Positions 1-9,420 of a DNA stretch of 57,095 nucleotides are shown piece after piece. The stretch covers positions 1 through 57,095 of the forward strand of contig SVLQ01000016.1 in assembly GCA_015067825.1 (NCBI GenBank), given 5' to 3'. The stretch comes from Oscillospiraceae bacterium. GTDB taxonomy: Bacteria; Bacillota; Clostridia; Oscillospirales; QAMX01. The notes beneath the pieces were generated by a model. The model did no database searches. It saw only the letters and a program-made list of their open reading frames with translations, and was not told where the DNA came from. Position 1 is the stretch's first letter. The number at the start of each line of letters is the position of its first letter. The position numbers and the translations under genes are program-made.

Positions 1-2
1 AT

Positions 3-596
3 ACAGAAAAATTTGAGCCGGAGCGTAGATATCAATTGTATCAAGCATTCAACACATTACTTTGCCCACGCTACTTGCTAAAGTGGGGAGAAAGCAACGA
101 ACACAAACAAGCTGTGGATAAATTTATGGAAACCATGCTTTCGTTAATTCGTTGTGATGCTGAGGATGATCGCCCTGATATGTGGATAGATGATCGCATT
201 GAACTCGGACTTAAATCTGCGGTACGGTCAATATCTGGGGGTGATATGGATGAGGCTCTTTCGAAAACAGAAACTGTTGTAAAGCTGTTAGAGGATACAA
301 TGATGATTACAGATGAGATTCTATTGCCAACGTCATGTCGTTTTCTTGACGGAATGGAATGGCGAGCCGAAGAGAATTGGATGAATCGTGATAATAATCC
401 TGACAGTCCGGAAGAGAGAATGATCTATATGGCTACTCAAATGAATGGTATGTGTAGTTGCTATTGTCTGTTTCCCAGCAATTATTTTGATATTCTCAAC
501 GGAAATGATTTTGAACCGCTTCGTGATCATCCGAAATTTATAAAACTATGCGAACGTGTAAAAGCGTTAATTGTTACCAAACAAAAGGAAGCGTAA
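3..596 (+). CDS. C-terminal part of a regulator-like protein, 5' truncated by window edge
   Basis: The frame is open to the first bases of the window, so this is the 3' part of a longer gene; a TTG at position 36 is not needed as a start. About 197 residues are visible, mostly helical and acidic, with pairs of amphipathic helices and a Cys-rich stretch (residues CSCYC). The pattern recalls the helical-repeat (TPR-like) C-terminal half of XRE-type helix-turn-helix regulators, but no DNA-binding domain is inside the window, so the function is not assigned. The gene is clearly more AT-rich than everything from 1089 onward, which suggests recent acquisition. It ends just before a strong intrinsic terminator. 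Confidence 0.6.
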   Translation, partial: TEKFEPERRYQLYQAFNTLLCPRYLLKWGESNEHKQAVDKFMETMLSLIRCDAEDDRPDMWIDDRIELGLKSAVRSISGGDMDEALSKTETVVKLLEDTMMITDEILLPTSCRFLDGMEWRAEENWMNRDNNPDSPEERMIYMATQMNGMCSCYCLFPSNYFDILNGNDFEPLRDHPKFIKLCERVKALIVTKQKEA

Positions 597-601
597 TCCT
601 C

Positions 602-628
602 GCCCCGCTTCATGCGGGGCTTCGCTTT
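602..628 (+). terminator. Intrinsic terminator after the truncated first gene
   Basis: Perfect 7-bp GC stem GCCCCGC/GCGGGGC (602-608 with 614-620), loop TTCAT, followed by a T-rich stretch, six bases after the stop codon. Confidence 0.8.
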
Positions 629-689
629 TGTGTCCACAAAAGCAGTGCTTGTCAGGAAAAGCAGACAAACTTTCGGGACGCACAAACCA

Positions 690-817
690 AAGGCCCCCTT
701 GTGTAAAGGGAGCTGTCGCGAAGCGACTGAGGGATTGTTTTGAGCGATAGTCTAACTTTTTACAATCCCTCCGTCACGCTGACGCGTGCCACCTCCCTTT
801 ACACAAGGGAGGCTTTT
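690..817. repeat. Palindromic dispersed repeat (MITE-like) of the Clostridia type
   Basis: Two long outer arms (about 690-713 and 791-815) are near-perfect inverted copies built round CCCTTGTGTAAAGGGAG. Nested inside are a GTCGC-GAA-GCGAC hairpin (715-727) and a second arm pair GAGGGATTGT/ACAATCCCTC (729-738 with 762-771). From general knowledge this outer-arm motif is a very common dispersed element in Ruminococcaceae and related Clostridia; it carries no ORF and would fold into one extended hairpin RNA. No second copy is visible in this window. Confidence 0.75.
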
Positions 818-839
818 TTCTACCTCCCGGAAGGTAAGT

Positions 840-1085
840 AAAGAACTTTTGAAATGTCAATGTCAAAAGTGCCTTTGCGTTGCTTTGGGCAAAAATCTTG
901 TTGTCTTTAATTCAGTCAGTAGTTATCAAGAAAAGAGGACAGAGAATGTAAAACACTCTCTGTCCTTTTTTCGTAGTGGCTAACTGCGTTCGCCCGCGGG
1001 CGTTCACAGAACGCCTCTACGTATTTGATTTTCTTTCGGCAGGCAAAACCTGCTTTATGGGAGCCACCTTTACGGCTCTTTTTTT
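840..1085. other. Gene-free spacer with several short hairpins
   Basis: No supportable gene. It contains an inverted repeat ACTTTTGA/TCAAAAGT (845-852, 863-870), a palindrome CGCCCGCGGGCG near 991-1002, a small GCAGG hairpin, and a weak GAGCC/GGCTC hairpin (1061-1065, 1074-1078) followed by seven T on the plus strand. A stronger terminator at 937-971 is listed separately. Confidence 0.5.
937..971. terminator. Bidirectional intrinsic terminator, probably serving dnaE
   Basis: Stem GGACAGAGA/TCTCTGTCC (937-945 with 957-965) is followed on the plus strand by six T; on the minus strand the stem is followed by TCTTTTCTTG. No plus-strand gene ends nearby, so it may end transcripts leaving dnaE, about 120 nt beyond its stop. 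Confidence 0.6.
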
Positions 1086-1088
1086 GTA

Positions 1089-4000
1089 TTATTTTAGTTT
1101 GACGTTTTCTTCGCCGAGCAGACGGTAAAGCTCTTTGTAGAGGCGGTAGTCGTCGCTGATTAAGAGCGACGCATCGCCGGCGAGTTTTTTGCCCGTCGTC
1201 GGGAAGAAGAGGATCACGCGCCGCGTCCCCGGAAACATCGTAAAGAGTCCCTGCAGACGCTTCAGCATTTTGCCGCTGTCGTCGAAGATCCGCAGATAAA
1301 GCTTCTGCTCCGGCGAAAACCGCAGCTTGCGCCAAGGCTCATCGCCGGACGCTGCCGGTGTGGTCACGGCGGCCGGTATTGTCGATTCGGCGCTGCCGTT
1401 TTCCGCCAGCCGCACGCGCTCGCAGAGGAGCTTCGGCGCTTCGTTTTCGCGGAGGCTGACGCGCCCCTGCATGATGACGGCGTTTTCCGCTTTGACGAAC
1501 ACGCCGTACTCCGCCAGCACCTTCGGGAAGACAAGCACCTCGATCGCACCAGAGAGGTCTTCGATCGTGGCGAAGGCCATGTTCTGCCCGCTCTTGGTGA
1601 TCTTCTGCTTAACTGCCGTCAGCACGCCGCCGAGTGTGACCTCACGGTTATCGTATTCGATATTGCCGCCGAGCAGGGTATTGGGTTCGTCGGTCGTCTC
1701 GCCCTCGGCGGAATCGTCGCCTAAGATCTCGCGGATGGGCAGGCATTTGGCCTTGGCAAACGCCGCACTGTATTCGTCGGCGGGATGGCCGGAGAGATAG
1801 AGACCCATCGCCTCTTTTTCCATCGCGAACAGTTCGCGCTTGGGGTACTCCTTCATATCGGGGATGACCGGCTCGTCGACCTCGCGCTGTTCCTCTTCGC
1901 CAAAGAGCGAAAGCTGGCCTTCGATCGAATTGCGGCGCTCGAGGTTGGCCGCGGAGATCAGGCTTTCGTACATCGTCAGCATCTGCATGCGGTTCAGACC
2001 AAACGAATCGCACGCGCCGGCTTTGATCAGCCATTCGGCCGTCTTGCTGTTGAAATCGTGGGCGGCCATGCGGCGGCAGAAATCGGCAAAGCTTGTAAAA
2101 ACGCCGTTTTCCTTCCGCTCCAGGACGATATCGGAGATCAGCTTTTCGCTGACGTTTTTGATCGCGCCCATGCCGAAGCGGATATCCTTGCCGTCGACGG
2201 TGAAATGCTCGGCGGAGCGGTTGACATCTGGCGGCAAAACCGCAATGCCCATCGCCTTGCACTCGCCGATATATTCGGCGACCTTGGCGGCGTTGCCAAG
2301 CACGCTCGACAAAAGCGCACCCATGTATTCCTGCGGATAGTGACATTTTAAGTACGCGGTCTGGTAGGAAACGAGCGCATAGGCCGCGGAATGCGCTTTG
2401 TTGAAGGCGTAGCCGCCGAAATCGAGCACTTCTTCAAAAAGTGCGGTCGCGGTCGCCTCGTCGACGCCGTTTTTGATGCAGCCGGGGATATTTTCGGCTT
2501 CGTTGCCGTAGATAAAATTCTCGCGTTCACGGCGCAGGATCTCGGTTTTCTTTTTGCTGATGGCGCTGCGCACGATATCGGCGCGGCCCATCGAATAGCC
2601 GCCGAGCTTCCGGAAGATCATCATGACCTGTTCCTGATACAGCGGACAGCCGTAGGTGACGTCCAGGATCTCTTTGAGCGCAGGATGCTTGTAGACCACG
2701 CGTTCGGGGTGTTTTTTGCCTTCGATAAAACGCGGGATCGATTCCATCGGGCCCGGACGGTACAGCGCGATCACCGCGCAGATCTCTTCGATCGACTGCG
2801 CACGCATCCCGACCGCCACCGCCGTCATACCGGCCGATTCCAGTTGGAACACGCCGCAGGTCTTGCCCTCGGCGAGCATTTGGAAGGTCGCGGCATCGTC
2901 GTCGGGGATATCATCCACCGAAAACGACGGATCGCGGTCGCGGATCATCGTTTCGGCGTCGGCAATGATCGTCAGGTTTCTGAGGCCGAGAAAGTCCATC
3001 TTCACCAGGCCGATCTCGCCGACCGTGGTCATCGGGAACTGCGTGACGACGACGTTTTCGTTGACCGCCAGCGGCACGTACGCACTCGTTTCCTTCGGCG
3101 TCAGCACGACCCCGGCGGCGTGCGTCGAGGTATTCTTGGGCATACCCTCCATCCACATCGCCGTATCGATCAGCTTTTTGACCAGCGGATCATTTTCGTA
3201 GACCGTTTTCAGGTCGTTGGATTTTTGCAGCGCTTTTTCGATCGTGATATGCAGCTCGTTGGGCACGAGCTTGGCCAGCCCGTCGACCTGCGGCAGCGGC
3301 ACGGCCAGGGCGCGGCCGACGTCGCGGATGACGCTGCGCGCCGCCATCGTACCAAAGGTGACGATCTGGGCGACGTGCGAATGGCCGTAGCGCTCGGACA
3401 TATACTGGATGACTTCGCCGCGGCGTTTGGGGCAGAAGTCGATATCGAAGTCGGGCATGGAGATGCGTTCGGGGTTTAGGAAGCGCTCGAAATAAAGTCC
3501 GTACTTCATCGGGCAGATGTTGGTAATGCCGATGCAGTAGGCGACGATGCTGCCCGCGCCGGAACCGCGTCCGGGCCCGACGGGGATCCCGCAGCTTTTC
3601 GCATGGTTGACATAGTCCCAGACGATCAGATAGTAGTCGGCATAGCCCATTTTGATGATGACGTCGAGCTCGTACTCCAAGCGCTCGTAATACTCCTGCG
3701 GCGCGTGTTCGCCATAGCGTTTGAGGAATCCTTCTTTGCAGCGGCGGCGCAGATAGGTCGCGCTGTCCTCGCCCGTTCCGGCGTCGTACTGCGGCAGAAT
3801 GTAGCCCGTAAACGCAAATTCCACGTTGCAGCGTTCGGCGATCTTGACAGTATTTTCAAACGCTTCGTCCAGCCCCGGGAAGCTCTTTTTCAGTTCGGCT
3901 TCGGACTTGACGTAAAACTCTTCCGTCTGGAAGCGCATCCGGTCGGGCGCATCGACGGTTTTGCCCGTTTGGATGCAGACAAGGATATCCTGCAGCTTGG

Positions 4001-4643
4001 CTTCTTCTTTGGTGATATAGTGGGCGTCGTTGGTCACGACCAGCGGGATCCCCGTTTCTTCGTGGATCTTTAAGATCCCGCGGTTGACCGCCTTTTGTTC
4101 GGCAATGCCGTGATCCTGCAGTTCGAGATAATAATTGCCCTTGCCGAAAATCGACTCATAGCGCAAGGCCGCTTCTTTCGCACCGTCGTAGTCATCCGAC
4201 TGCAGACGCTGCGCGACCTCGCCGGCAAGGCACGCCGACAGCGCGATCAGCCCTTCGGCGTTTTCGGCCAGCAGCGCGAGATCGACGCGCGGCCTTTTGT
4301 AGAATCCCTCGGTGTACGCAAGGCTCACCATGCGGATCAGGTTTTGGTAGCCCGTTTGGTTTTCGCAGAGGAGCACGAGATGCGCCGCCTTCGAATCGAA
4401 TTCGCTCTGCTTATCGGTGCGGCTCCTGGGCGCGACGTAGACTTCACAGCCGATGATCGGTTTGACGCCCGCTGCTTTGGCCGCTTTGTAGAAATCGTAG
4501 ACGCCAAACATCGAGCCGTGGTCGGTGATGGCAACTGCGGGCTGCTCCAGCGACTTGACGTGCTCCATCAGCCGGCTGATGCGGCAGGCACCGTCGAGCA
4601 GGCTGTATTCGGTATGCAGATGCAGATGCACGAAGTTGTCCAT
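1089..4643 (-). CDS. dnaE: DNA polymerase III subunit alpha (DnaE)
   Basis: Replicative-type C-family DNA polymerase, 1184 aa, close to the usual ~1150-1180. An N-terminal PHP domain starts with HLHTEYSLLDG (residues 8-18), the palm carries the catalytic PDFDIDF motif near residue 398 and a VKMDFLGLRN segment near 552, and an OB-fold (LGGVLTAVKQKITKSGQNMA onward) lies near residues 990-1075. The start is supported by AGAAGGGGGAGAG upstream of the ATG. In Firmicutes that also encode PolC, DnaE extends primers and takes part in repair; PolC is not in this window. It is the last gene of a probable yggS-to-dnaE operon, 15 bp after whiA. Confidence 0.97.
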   Translation of the reverse strand: MDNFVHLHLHTEYSLLDGACRISRLMEHVKSLEQPAVAITDHGSMFGVYDFYKAAKAAGVKPIIGCEVYVAPRSRTDKQSEFDSKAAHLVLLCENQTGYQNLIRMVSLAYTEGFYKRPRVDLALLAENAEGLIALSACLAGEVAQRLQSDDYDGAKEAALRYESIFGKGNYYLELQDHGIAEQKAVNRGILKIHEETGIPLVVTNDAHYITKEEAKLQDILVCIQTGKTVDAPDRMRFQTEEFYVKSEAELKKSFPGLDEAFENTVKIAERCNVEFAFTGYILPQYDAGTGEDSATYLRRRCKEGFLKRYGEHAPQEYYERLEYELDVIIKMGYADYYLIVWDYVNHAKSCGIPVGPGRGSGAGSIVAYCIGITNICPMKYGLYFERFLNPERISMPDFDIDFCPKRRGEVIQYMSERYGHSHVAQIVTFGTMAARSVIRDVGRALAVPLPQVDGLAKLVPNELHITIEKALQKSNDLKTVYENDPLVKKLIDTAMWMEGMPKNTSTHAAGVVLTPKETSAYVPLAVNENVVVTQFPMTTVGEIGLVKMDFLGLRNLTIIADAETMIRDRDPSFSVDDIPDDDAATFQMLAEGKTCGVFQLESAGMTAVAVGMRAQSIEEICAVIALYRPGPMESIPRFIEGKKHPERVVYKHPALKEILDVTYGCPLYQEQVMMIFRKLGGYSMGRADIVRSAISKKKTEILRRERENFIYGNEAENIPGCIKNGVDEATATALFEEVLDFGGYAFNKAHSAAYALVSYQTAYLKCHYPQEYMGALLSSVLGNAAKVAEYIGECKAMGIAVLPPDVNRSAEHFTVDGKDIRFGMGAIKNVSEKLISDIVLERKENGVFTSFADFCRRMAAHDFNSKTAEWLIKAGACDSFGLNRMQMLTMYESLISAANLERRNSIEGQLSLFGEEEQREVDEPVIPDMKEYPKRELFAMEKEAMGLYLSGHPADEYSAAFAKAKCLPIREILGDDSAEGETTDEPNTLLGGNIEYDNREVTLGGVLTAVKQKITKSGQNMAFATIEDLSGAIEVLVFPKVLAEYGVFVKAENAVIMQGRVSLRENEAPKLLCERVRLAENGSAESTIPAAVTTPAASGDEPWRKLRFSPEQKLYLRIFDDSGKMLKRLQGLFTMFPGTRRVILFFPTTGKKLAGDASLLISDDYRLYKELYRLLGEENVKLK

Positions 4644-4658
4644 CGCGCTCTCCCCCTT

Positions 4659-5597
4659 CTATTCGTCGTCTTCGGGTTCCTCGTCTTCCGCCGGCGGCAG
4701 CGTCTCGGCCATCGCCACCAGCTTTTGCAGACGGTGGTTGAGACCGGATTTTGAGATCGGCGGATCGGCCTTTGCCGCCAGCTCGGCCAACGGCTCGTCC
4801 GGGTACGCCATGCGCAGTTCCATCGCCGCGCGCAGCTTTTCGTCGAGATCGGCCGTCATCCCGGCCGCATCCAGCCGCCGCAGCATCGAAAGCTGATAGC
4901 TGCCCGTTTCGGCGGCTTTCATGATATTCGATGCCTCGCAGTTGACGCGGCGGTTGATCGTATTGCGCACGTCTTTGATCACGCGCATTTCCATGAATTC
5001 GATGACCGATTTATGCGCCCCGGCCATCGTCAGATACGTTTCAATGGTTTCGCCGTCTTTGCAGTAGAGCAGGCAGTTTTCTTTGCGGTGACCGGCGCGC
5101 AAGCCGAGATTCAGCTCCGAAAACAACACACTCAACTCACGCATCAGCGCTTCGTGGGTGGTCGAAAGCTCGAGATAATACCGTTTTTCCGGTTCGGCCA
5201 GATATCCGCCCGTTAAAAACGCACCGCGCAAAAATGCCATGCGGCAGCAGTCTTCCTCCACGATCCAACCGTTGAAATGGAGCTTTAAAAATCCGTCCTC
5301 GTCGTACCCGAGCAGGCGCATCAGCGCAGAAAGCTGTGCTTTGTCCGCGATCGTCAGCGATTGGCGGCCGCCCGAAGCCGCAGCGACTATGGGCGTCAGT
5401 TTCAGCGGCGGCGAGATCGCCGCACCGAGCTGGGCCACGCGCCGTTTCAGGCGGTCGTTGCGCGTGATGATGCGGATCTCGTGCGCGGAAAACACGCTGG
5501 CAAACAACAGAATGCCGTAAAGCTCCGCCAACGCACAGCAGGATTTCGGGATCGGGACCTTGCACAATTCAGTTTTCAAATCCGCGGAAAACGACAT
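4659..5597 (-). CDS. whiA: WhiA, DNA-binding cell division/sporulation regulator
   Basis: 312 aa, standard WhiA length. The N-terminus (MSFSADLKTELCK) and the two-part structure, a LAGLIDADG-like N-terminal domain followed by a C-terminal helix-turn-helix (residues roughly 220-300, with YPDEPLAELAAKADPPISKS), match WhiA. A longer in-frame extension upstream runs into murB and is rejected; the ATG at 5597 has GAGAGAGGTG before it. WhiA is required for sporulation septation in Streptomyces and affects division in Bacillus. It sits between murB and dnaE; in many Clostridia rapZ and yvcK stand between murB and whiA, and both are absent here. Confidence 0.95.
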   Translation of the reverse strand: MSFSADLKTELCKVPIPKSCCALAELYGILLFASVFSAHEIRIITRNDRLKRRVAQLGAAISPPLKLTPIVAAASGGRQSLTIADKAQLSALMRLLGYDEDGFLKLHFNGWIVEEDCCRMAFLRGAFLTGGYLAEPEKRYYLELSTTHEALMRELSVLFSELNLGLRAGHRKENCLLYCKDGETIETYLTMAGAHKSVIEFMEMRVIKDVRNTINRRVNCEASNIMKAAETGSYQLSMLRRLDAAGMTADLDEKLRAAMELRMAYPDEPLAELAAKADPPISKSGLNHRLQKLVAMAETLPPAEDEEPEDDE

Positions 5598-5628
5598 GGT
5601 GCACCTCTCTCGCACACGTCTCCCCGGC

Positions 5629-6537
5629 TCAATCGCCGAGGCGTTTGATCTCACATTGCAGCTCCGTGCCGAACGCTTCCGACACGCACGCTTTGATATG
5701 GTCGACGAGCGCCAGAACGTCGGCACAGGTCGCCCCACCTAAATTGACGATAAATCCGGCGTGCTTTTCCGACACGCACGCCCCGCCGATGCGGTAACCC
5801 TTCAGCCCGCACTGGTCGATCATTGCCGCAGCAAAGCCGTTTGGCGGGCGCTTGAACACGCTGCCCGCGCTCGGCAGTTCCAACGGCTGCTTGGAACGAC
5901 GGCGTTCGGCCAGATCGGCCATCGCCGCCCGGATTTCTTCGCGGTCACCGGCTTCAAGTTTCAGTTCCGCCCCGGTGACGATCAGTTCTTCTCTTTGGAA
6001 ACGACTGGAACGGTAGCCAAGCTCCGCCTCTTCGAGCGTAAATTCCCTCGCCGTCCCCGCTTGGTCGACGCAGAACACACGTGAGACAACCTGCGCCATT
6101 TCTCCGCCGTACGCCCCCGCATTCATCACAACACCTCCGCCGATGCTGCCGGGAATGCCGTGGGCAAATTCCAGCCCCGTCAGCGATTCGTTTGCGGCGT
6201 CAAAGGCCGTGCGCGTCATCGAAAGGCCGGCTCCGACCCGGACCGTTCCATCGCAGATCGAAAGTTCGTCGAGTTTTGCCGTGCGGATCACGACGCCGCG
6301 GAATCCGGCATCGGAACAGAGCAGATTCGTGCCGTTGCCCAGCACGAAATACGGTACTTCCGCCGCCCGCACACACGCGAGCACGCGGCACAGCTCTTCT
6401 TCGGTTCGGGGTGTTGCCATCCAATCGCAGGGGCCGCCGATGCGAAACGACGTGTGCTTCTCCATCGGTTCGTCGGCCCAAACGGCCTCAGCCGGCAAAA
6501 TTCCGGCCAATAGCACGCCGATCTGTTTTTGATCCAT
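5629..6537 (-). CDS. murB: UDP-N-acetylenolpyruvoylglucosamine reductase (MurB)
   Basis: Cytoplasmic FAD enzyme that reduces the enolpyruvyl group of UDP-GlcNAc-enolpyruvate, the second step of UDP-MurNAc synthesis. 302 aa. FAD-binding signatures are visible: SFRIGG near residue 29, GNGTNLL near 66, AHGIPGSIGGGVVMNAGAYG near 120, YRSSRF near 172, and the proton-donor segment SAGSVFKRP near 218; the end KHAGFIVNLGGAT is typical. I chose the start at MDQKQIG because GAGAGGGG precedes it; an upstream in-frame ATG overlaps the end of the PBP gene. It lies 46 bp after the PBP gene and 31 bp before whiA. Confidence 0.96.
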   Translation of the reverse strand: MDQKQIGVLLAGILPAEAVWADEPMEKHTSFRIGGPCDWMATPRTEEELCRVLACVRAAEVPYFVLGNGTNLLCSDAGFRGVVIRTAKLDELSICDGTVRVGAGLSMTRTAFDAANESLTGLEFAHGIPGSIGGGVVMNAGAYGGEMAQVVSRVFCVDQAGTAREFTLEEAELGYRSSRFQREELIVTGAELKLEAGDREEIRAAMADLAERRRSKQPLELPSAGSVFKRPPNGFAAAMIDQCGLKGYRIGGACVSEKHAGFIVNLGGATCADVLALVDHIKACVSEAFGTELQCEIKRLGD

Positions 6538-6583
6538 CCCTGATCCCCTCTCAACATGTTTGGGCTCTTCGCCCGCAGCAATC

Positions 6584-9400
6584 TTAGGTTTGCTCACCGG
6601 TTTCCGCCGATTCGGTCGGCTGGGTTGTTGTCTCCGGCGGTGCGGTCGCCGATGTGGTCTCCGACGGCGTGGTTGCCGCTGGAGTTGTCGTTATCGATGT
6701 ACTCTCCGACGGTGTGGTCGCCGCTGGAGTCGTTACTATTGATGTACTCTCCGGCGGTGTGGTGGCCGCAGGAGTCGTCGTCGCAGGCGGTTCAGTCGCC
6801 GACGACGGTGTGGTCGAAGCCGGCGGCGTTACCTCGGAGGACTGCGGCGGGCCCGACGGTTCGGTATCGCTCGGCGGGGTTGAATCCTCCGGCGGTGGTT
6901 CTTCGGTGTTCTCCGGGACACTCGTATCGGCCGTTGTTTCCGGCGGTTCGGTCTCCGGCGGTGTCACGTGGATCGTGCACTGGCCTTCAAGGGCATTCCC
7001 TTCCGGCGCAACCGCGGGATAATAATAGGAAAGAATGCGGTCGGAGAGCAGACCCTCGAAGTGAACGGTGTACTGCTCGTCGCGCACGACGACATTGGGA
7101 ATCGCAAAATAGCGGTAGAGGTTGAGCAGCGAAACGGTCTCCAGCGATTCCTGCGGGCAGAACACGCGCGACATTCTGCCGCTTTCGGTGCAGATGTGCA
7201 CGGTTGTGTGCATCGTGCAGAGCGATTTGGGCGCATCTTCCGGCAGGAACTTGCCGTAGGCCACGCGGCTGCCGCGCTGGTCGGTGCGGCAGGCATCGGT
7301 GGGGATGCCGCCGCTGTCGAGACAGTAGGCGTAGTCTTGGAGGTTGGACGGCGTTTCAAACGCCGCATCGGCCTTGTCGGCATGCAGGATTTCCATCACT
7401 TCCCGCCAGGTATCGACCGACGGGTTGGTGGCAAGGCCGGAAATCTCCTTCTGCTGGTCGAATCCGAACCAAACACCTCCGACATAGTACGGCGAGAAAC
7501 CGACAAACCAGCGATCGAAATCGTTGGAGGTCGTGCCGGTTTTGCCGCCGACGGCAATGCCGTCCAGCGCTGCACCGCCGCCGGTGCCGTTGGTGACGGC
7601 GTATTCAAGCATCGAACGCATATAGTAGGCCGTGCTTTCCGAAACCGCAACGCTCTCGTTGGCCGTGTGGTCGAGCAGCACGTTGCCGTCGGCATCGAGC
7701 ACGCGCAAGTAGGTCGTCGGCTCGACGTAAATGCCGTCGTTGACAAACGGCACGTAGGCCGCCGTCAGTTCCAGCAGCGAAACGCCGCGGCTCGTACCGC
7801 CCAGTGCGAGAGCGGAATAGGTCAGATCGTTGTAAGCCACACCGTCAACCGTATCCTGACGCATCAGGCTCAGGCCGAAGTTTTCGGTCGCGAAGTCAAA
7901 CGCCGTCTCCAGCGACATCAGATCGACCGTGCGCACGGCGATCGTGTTCAGCGACTGCGCAAGCGCCGAATTGATCGTCGTGCGGCCGCTGTAAATGCGG
8001 TTTTGGTTGGCCGGCCACGGCGAGAGCCCGTAGGAACCGAGCAGGATCGCCGATTCGGCCTCGACCAGCGCACCGTTGGTGCCGATGATTTTGGACGGAG
8101 AATCGTCAAGGACAGAATAAGGCGTGATCAGACCGTACTCAATCGCCGGGGCGAACACGCTCAGCGGTTTGATCGACGAACCGGGCGCGCGACGGGAGGT
8201 CACGCGGTTTAAGACGAGGTTGCCGTACTTTTCACCAATACCGCCGACGAGACCCAAAAGCTTGCCGTCGGGTGAGAAGATGACCATCGCCGATTCCGGT
8301 TGAGTCGTACCCTTGACCGCCGGGAAGTTATCGCGGTTTTCGTAAACCTTTTCAATCGCCGCCTGCACTTTGGGATCGATCGTCGCTTCGATCGACAGAC
8401 CGCCGGCGTACAGGAGCTTATAGGCGATCGTCGAAGAATAGCCGTAGACCTCGCGCAGCTCGGCAACCAGCTCGGTCACGAGCAAATCCTCGAAGTACGA
8501 GCGCACGTTGGAGGTATCGGTCGTTTCTTCGCTGTAATCGCGGAACACAATCTCCTCGGCTACCGCAGATTCGTATTCTTCGTCGGTGATGCGGCCGAGC
8601 TCGTGCATTTTTTCCAGGATCAGTTCCTGGCGTTTTTTGTTGTTGTCAGGGTTCTGGAACGGATCGTAGTAGGTCGGACTGTTGGTAATACCCGCGATGA
8701 CCGCACATTCGGCGAGCGACAAATCGCTGACTTCTTTGCCGAAGTAGACATACGCCGCCGAGCTCACGCCGTAGCAGCCCTGACTTAAGTTGATCGTGTT
8801 CAGATACATTTCCATGATCTGATCCTTCGTCAGCTGCCGCTCTAGGTTCAGCGCGCGCAAAATCTCCAACACCTTGCGCTGGATTGTGACATCGGTCTCT
8901 TCGGTGATATTCTTGACGAGCTGCTGCGTGATCGTCGAGCCGCCGAAGTTCGAGGAAAACGGCTGGATCAGGTTGATGACCGCGCCGAACGTACGCCGCC
9001 AGTCAACACCCTTGTGGCTCTCAAAGCGCTCGTCTTCGATTGCGATGAACGCATCGACCAAATCCTGCGGAATCTGGTCGTAGTTGACCCAAATACGGTT
9101 TTCCGACCCGTACAGACGGGTCAGTTCGGTGCGTTCACCGGTTTCGGCGTCGGTGGCATAGATGATCGAGGAATAGTTCATGCTGATGTTGCCGACGTCG
9201 AGTTCAGCCTTGGGCACCATGTATTCCTTGACGTAGAAGCCAAACGCGCCGACACAGATGACCCCGGTGAAGACCAACACCAAAAGGATGCTGCCGACGA
9301 CCTTGCCGATCACACCGAGCGTTTTGCCGATCACCGCAAGTACCTTTGCCGTATATTTTCCGATCAGTCCGAGGACCTTCAGAATCTTCTCTCGTTTCAT
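6584..9400 (-). CDS. Class A penicillin-binding protein (PBP1A type) with repetitive Thr/Pro tail
   Basis: Bifunctional peptidoglycan glycosyltransferase/DD-transpeptidase, 938 aa. One N-terminal membrane segment (about residues 25-50) is followed by a GT51 domain with EDERFESHKGVDW (~120) and GGSTITQQLVKN (~155), then a transpeptidase domain with the SxxK serine motif GSSIKP (~407) and KTGTTSND (~620). From about residue 808 the protein becomes a Thr/Pro/Ser/Glu-rich tail that ends in three near-identical 15-residue repeats (TTPAATTPSESTSIT type). Start at MKREK chosen over an upstream in-frame ATG because AAAGG lies upstream. It sits directly before murB, so the operon pairs precursor synthesis with polymerisation. 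Confidence 0.94.
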   Translation of the reverse strand: MKREKILKVLGLIGKYTAKVLAVIGKTLGVIGKVVGSILLVLVFTGVICVGAFGFYVKEYMVPKAELDVGNISMNYSSIIYATDAETGERTELTRLYGSENRIWVNYDQIPQDLVDAFIAIEDERFESHKGVDWRRTFGAVINLIQPFSSNFGGSTITQQLVKNITEETDVTIQRKVLEILRALNLERQLTKDQIMEMYLNTINLSQGCYGVSSAAYVYFGKEVSDLSLAECAVIAGITNSPTYYDPFQNPDNNKKRQELILEKMHELGRITDEEYESAVAEEIVFRDYSEETTDTSNVRSYFEDLLVTELVAELREVYGYSSTIAYKLLYAGGLSIEATIDPKVQAAIEKVYENRDNFPAVKGTTQPESAMVIFSPDGKLLGLVGGIGEKYGNLVLNRVTSRRAPGSSIKPLSVFAPAIEYGLITPYSVLDDSPSKIIGTNGALVEAESAILLGSYGLSPWPANQNRIYSGRTTINSALAQSLNTIAVRTVDLMSLETAFDFATENFGLSLMRQDTVDGVAYNDLTYSALALGGTSRGVSLLELTAAYVPFVNDGIYVEPTTYLRVLDADGNVLLDHTANESVAVSESTAYYMRSMLEYAVTNGTGGGAALDGIAVGGKTGTTSNDFDRWFVGFSPYYVGGVWFGFDQQKEISGLATNPSVDTWREVMEILHADKADAAFETPSNLQDYAYCLDSGGIPTDACRTDQRGSRVAYGKFLPEDAPKSLCTMHTTVHICTESGRMSRVFCPQESLETVSLLNLYRYFAIPNVVVRDEQYTVHFEGLLSDRILSYYYPAVAPEGNALEGQCTIHVTPPETEPPETTADTSVPENTEEPPPEDSTPPSDTEPSGPPQSSEVTPPASTTPSSATEPPATTTPAATTPPESTSIVTTPAATTPSESTSITTTPAATTPSETTSATAPPETTTQPTESAETGEQT
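6606..6760 (-). repeat. 45-bp tandem repeats encoding the PBP tail
   Basis: Three successive 45-bp units encode the 15-residue Thr/Ala/Pro/Ser repeats at the PBP C-terminus; for example the units beginning CCGACGGCGTGG (6661) and CCGACGGTGTGG (6706) on the plus strand are exactly 45 bp apart. The DNA units are similar enough to suggest slippage or unequal recombination. Confidence 0.7.
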
Positions 9401-9420
9401 GTTTGCTGCCTTTCTTCGCC

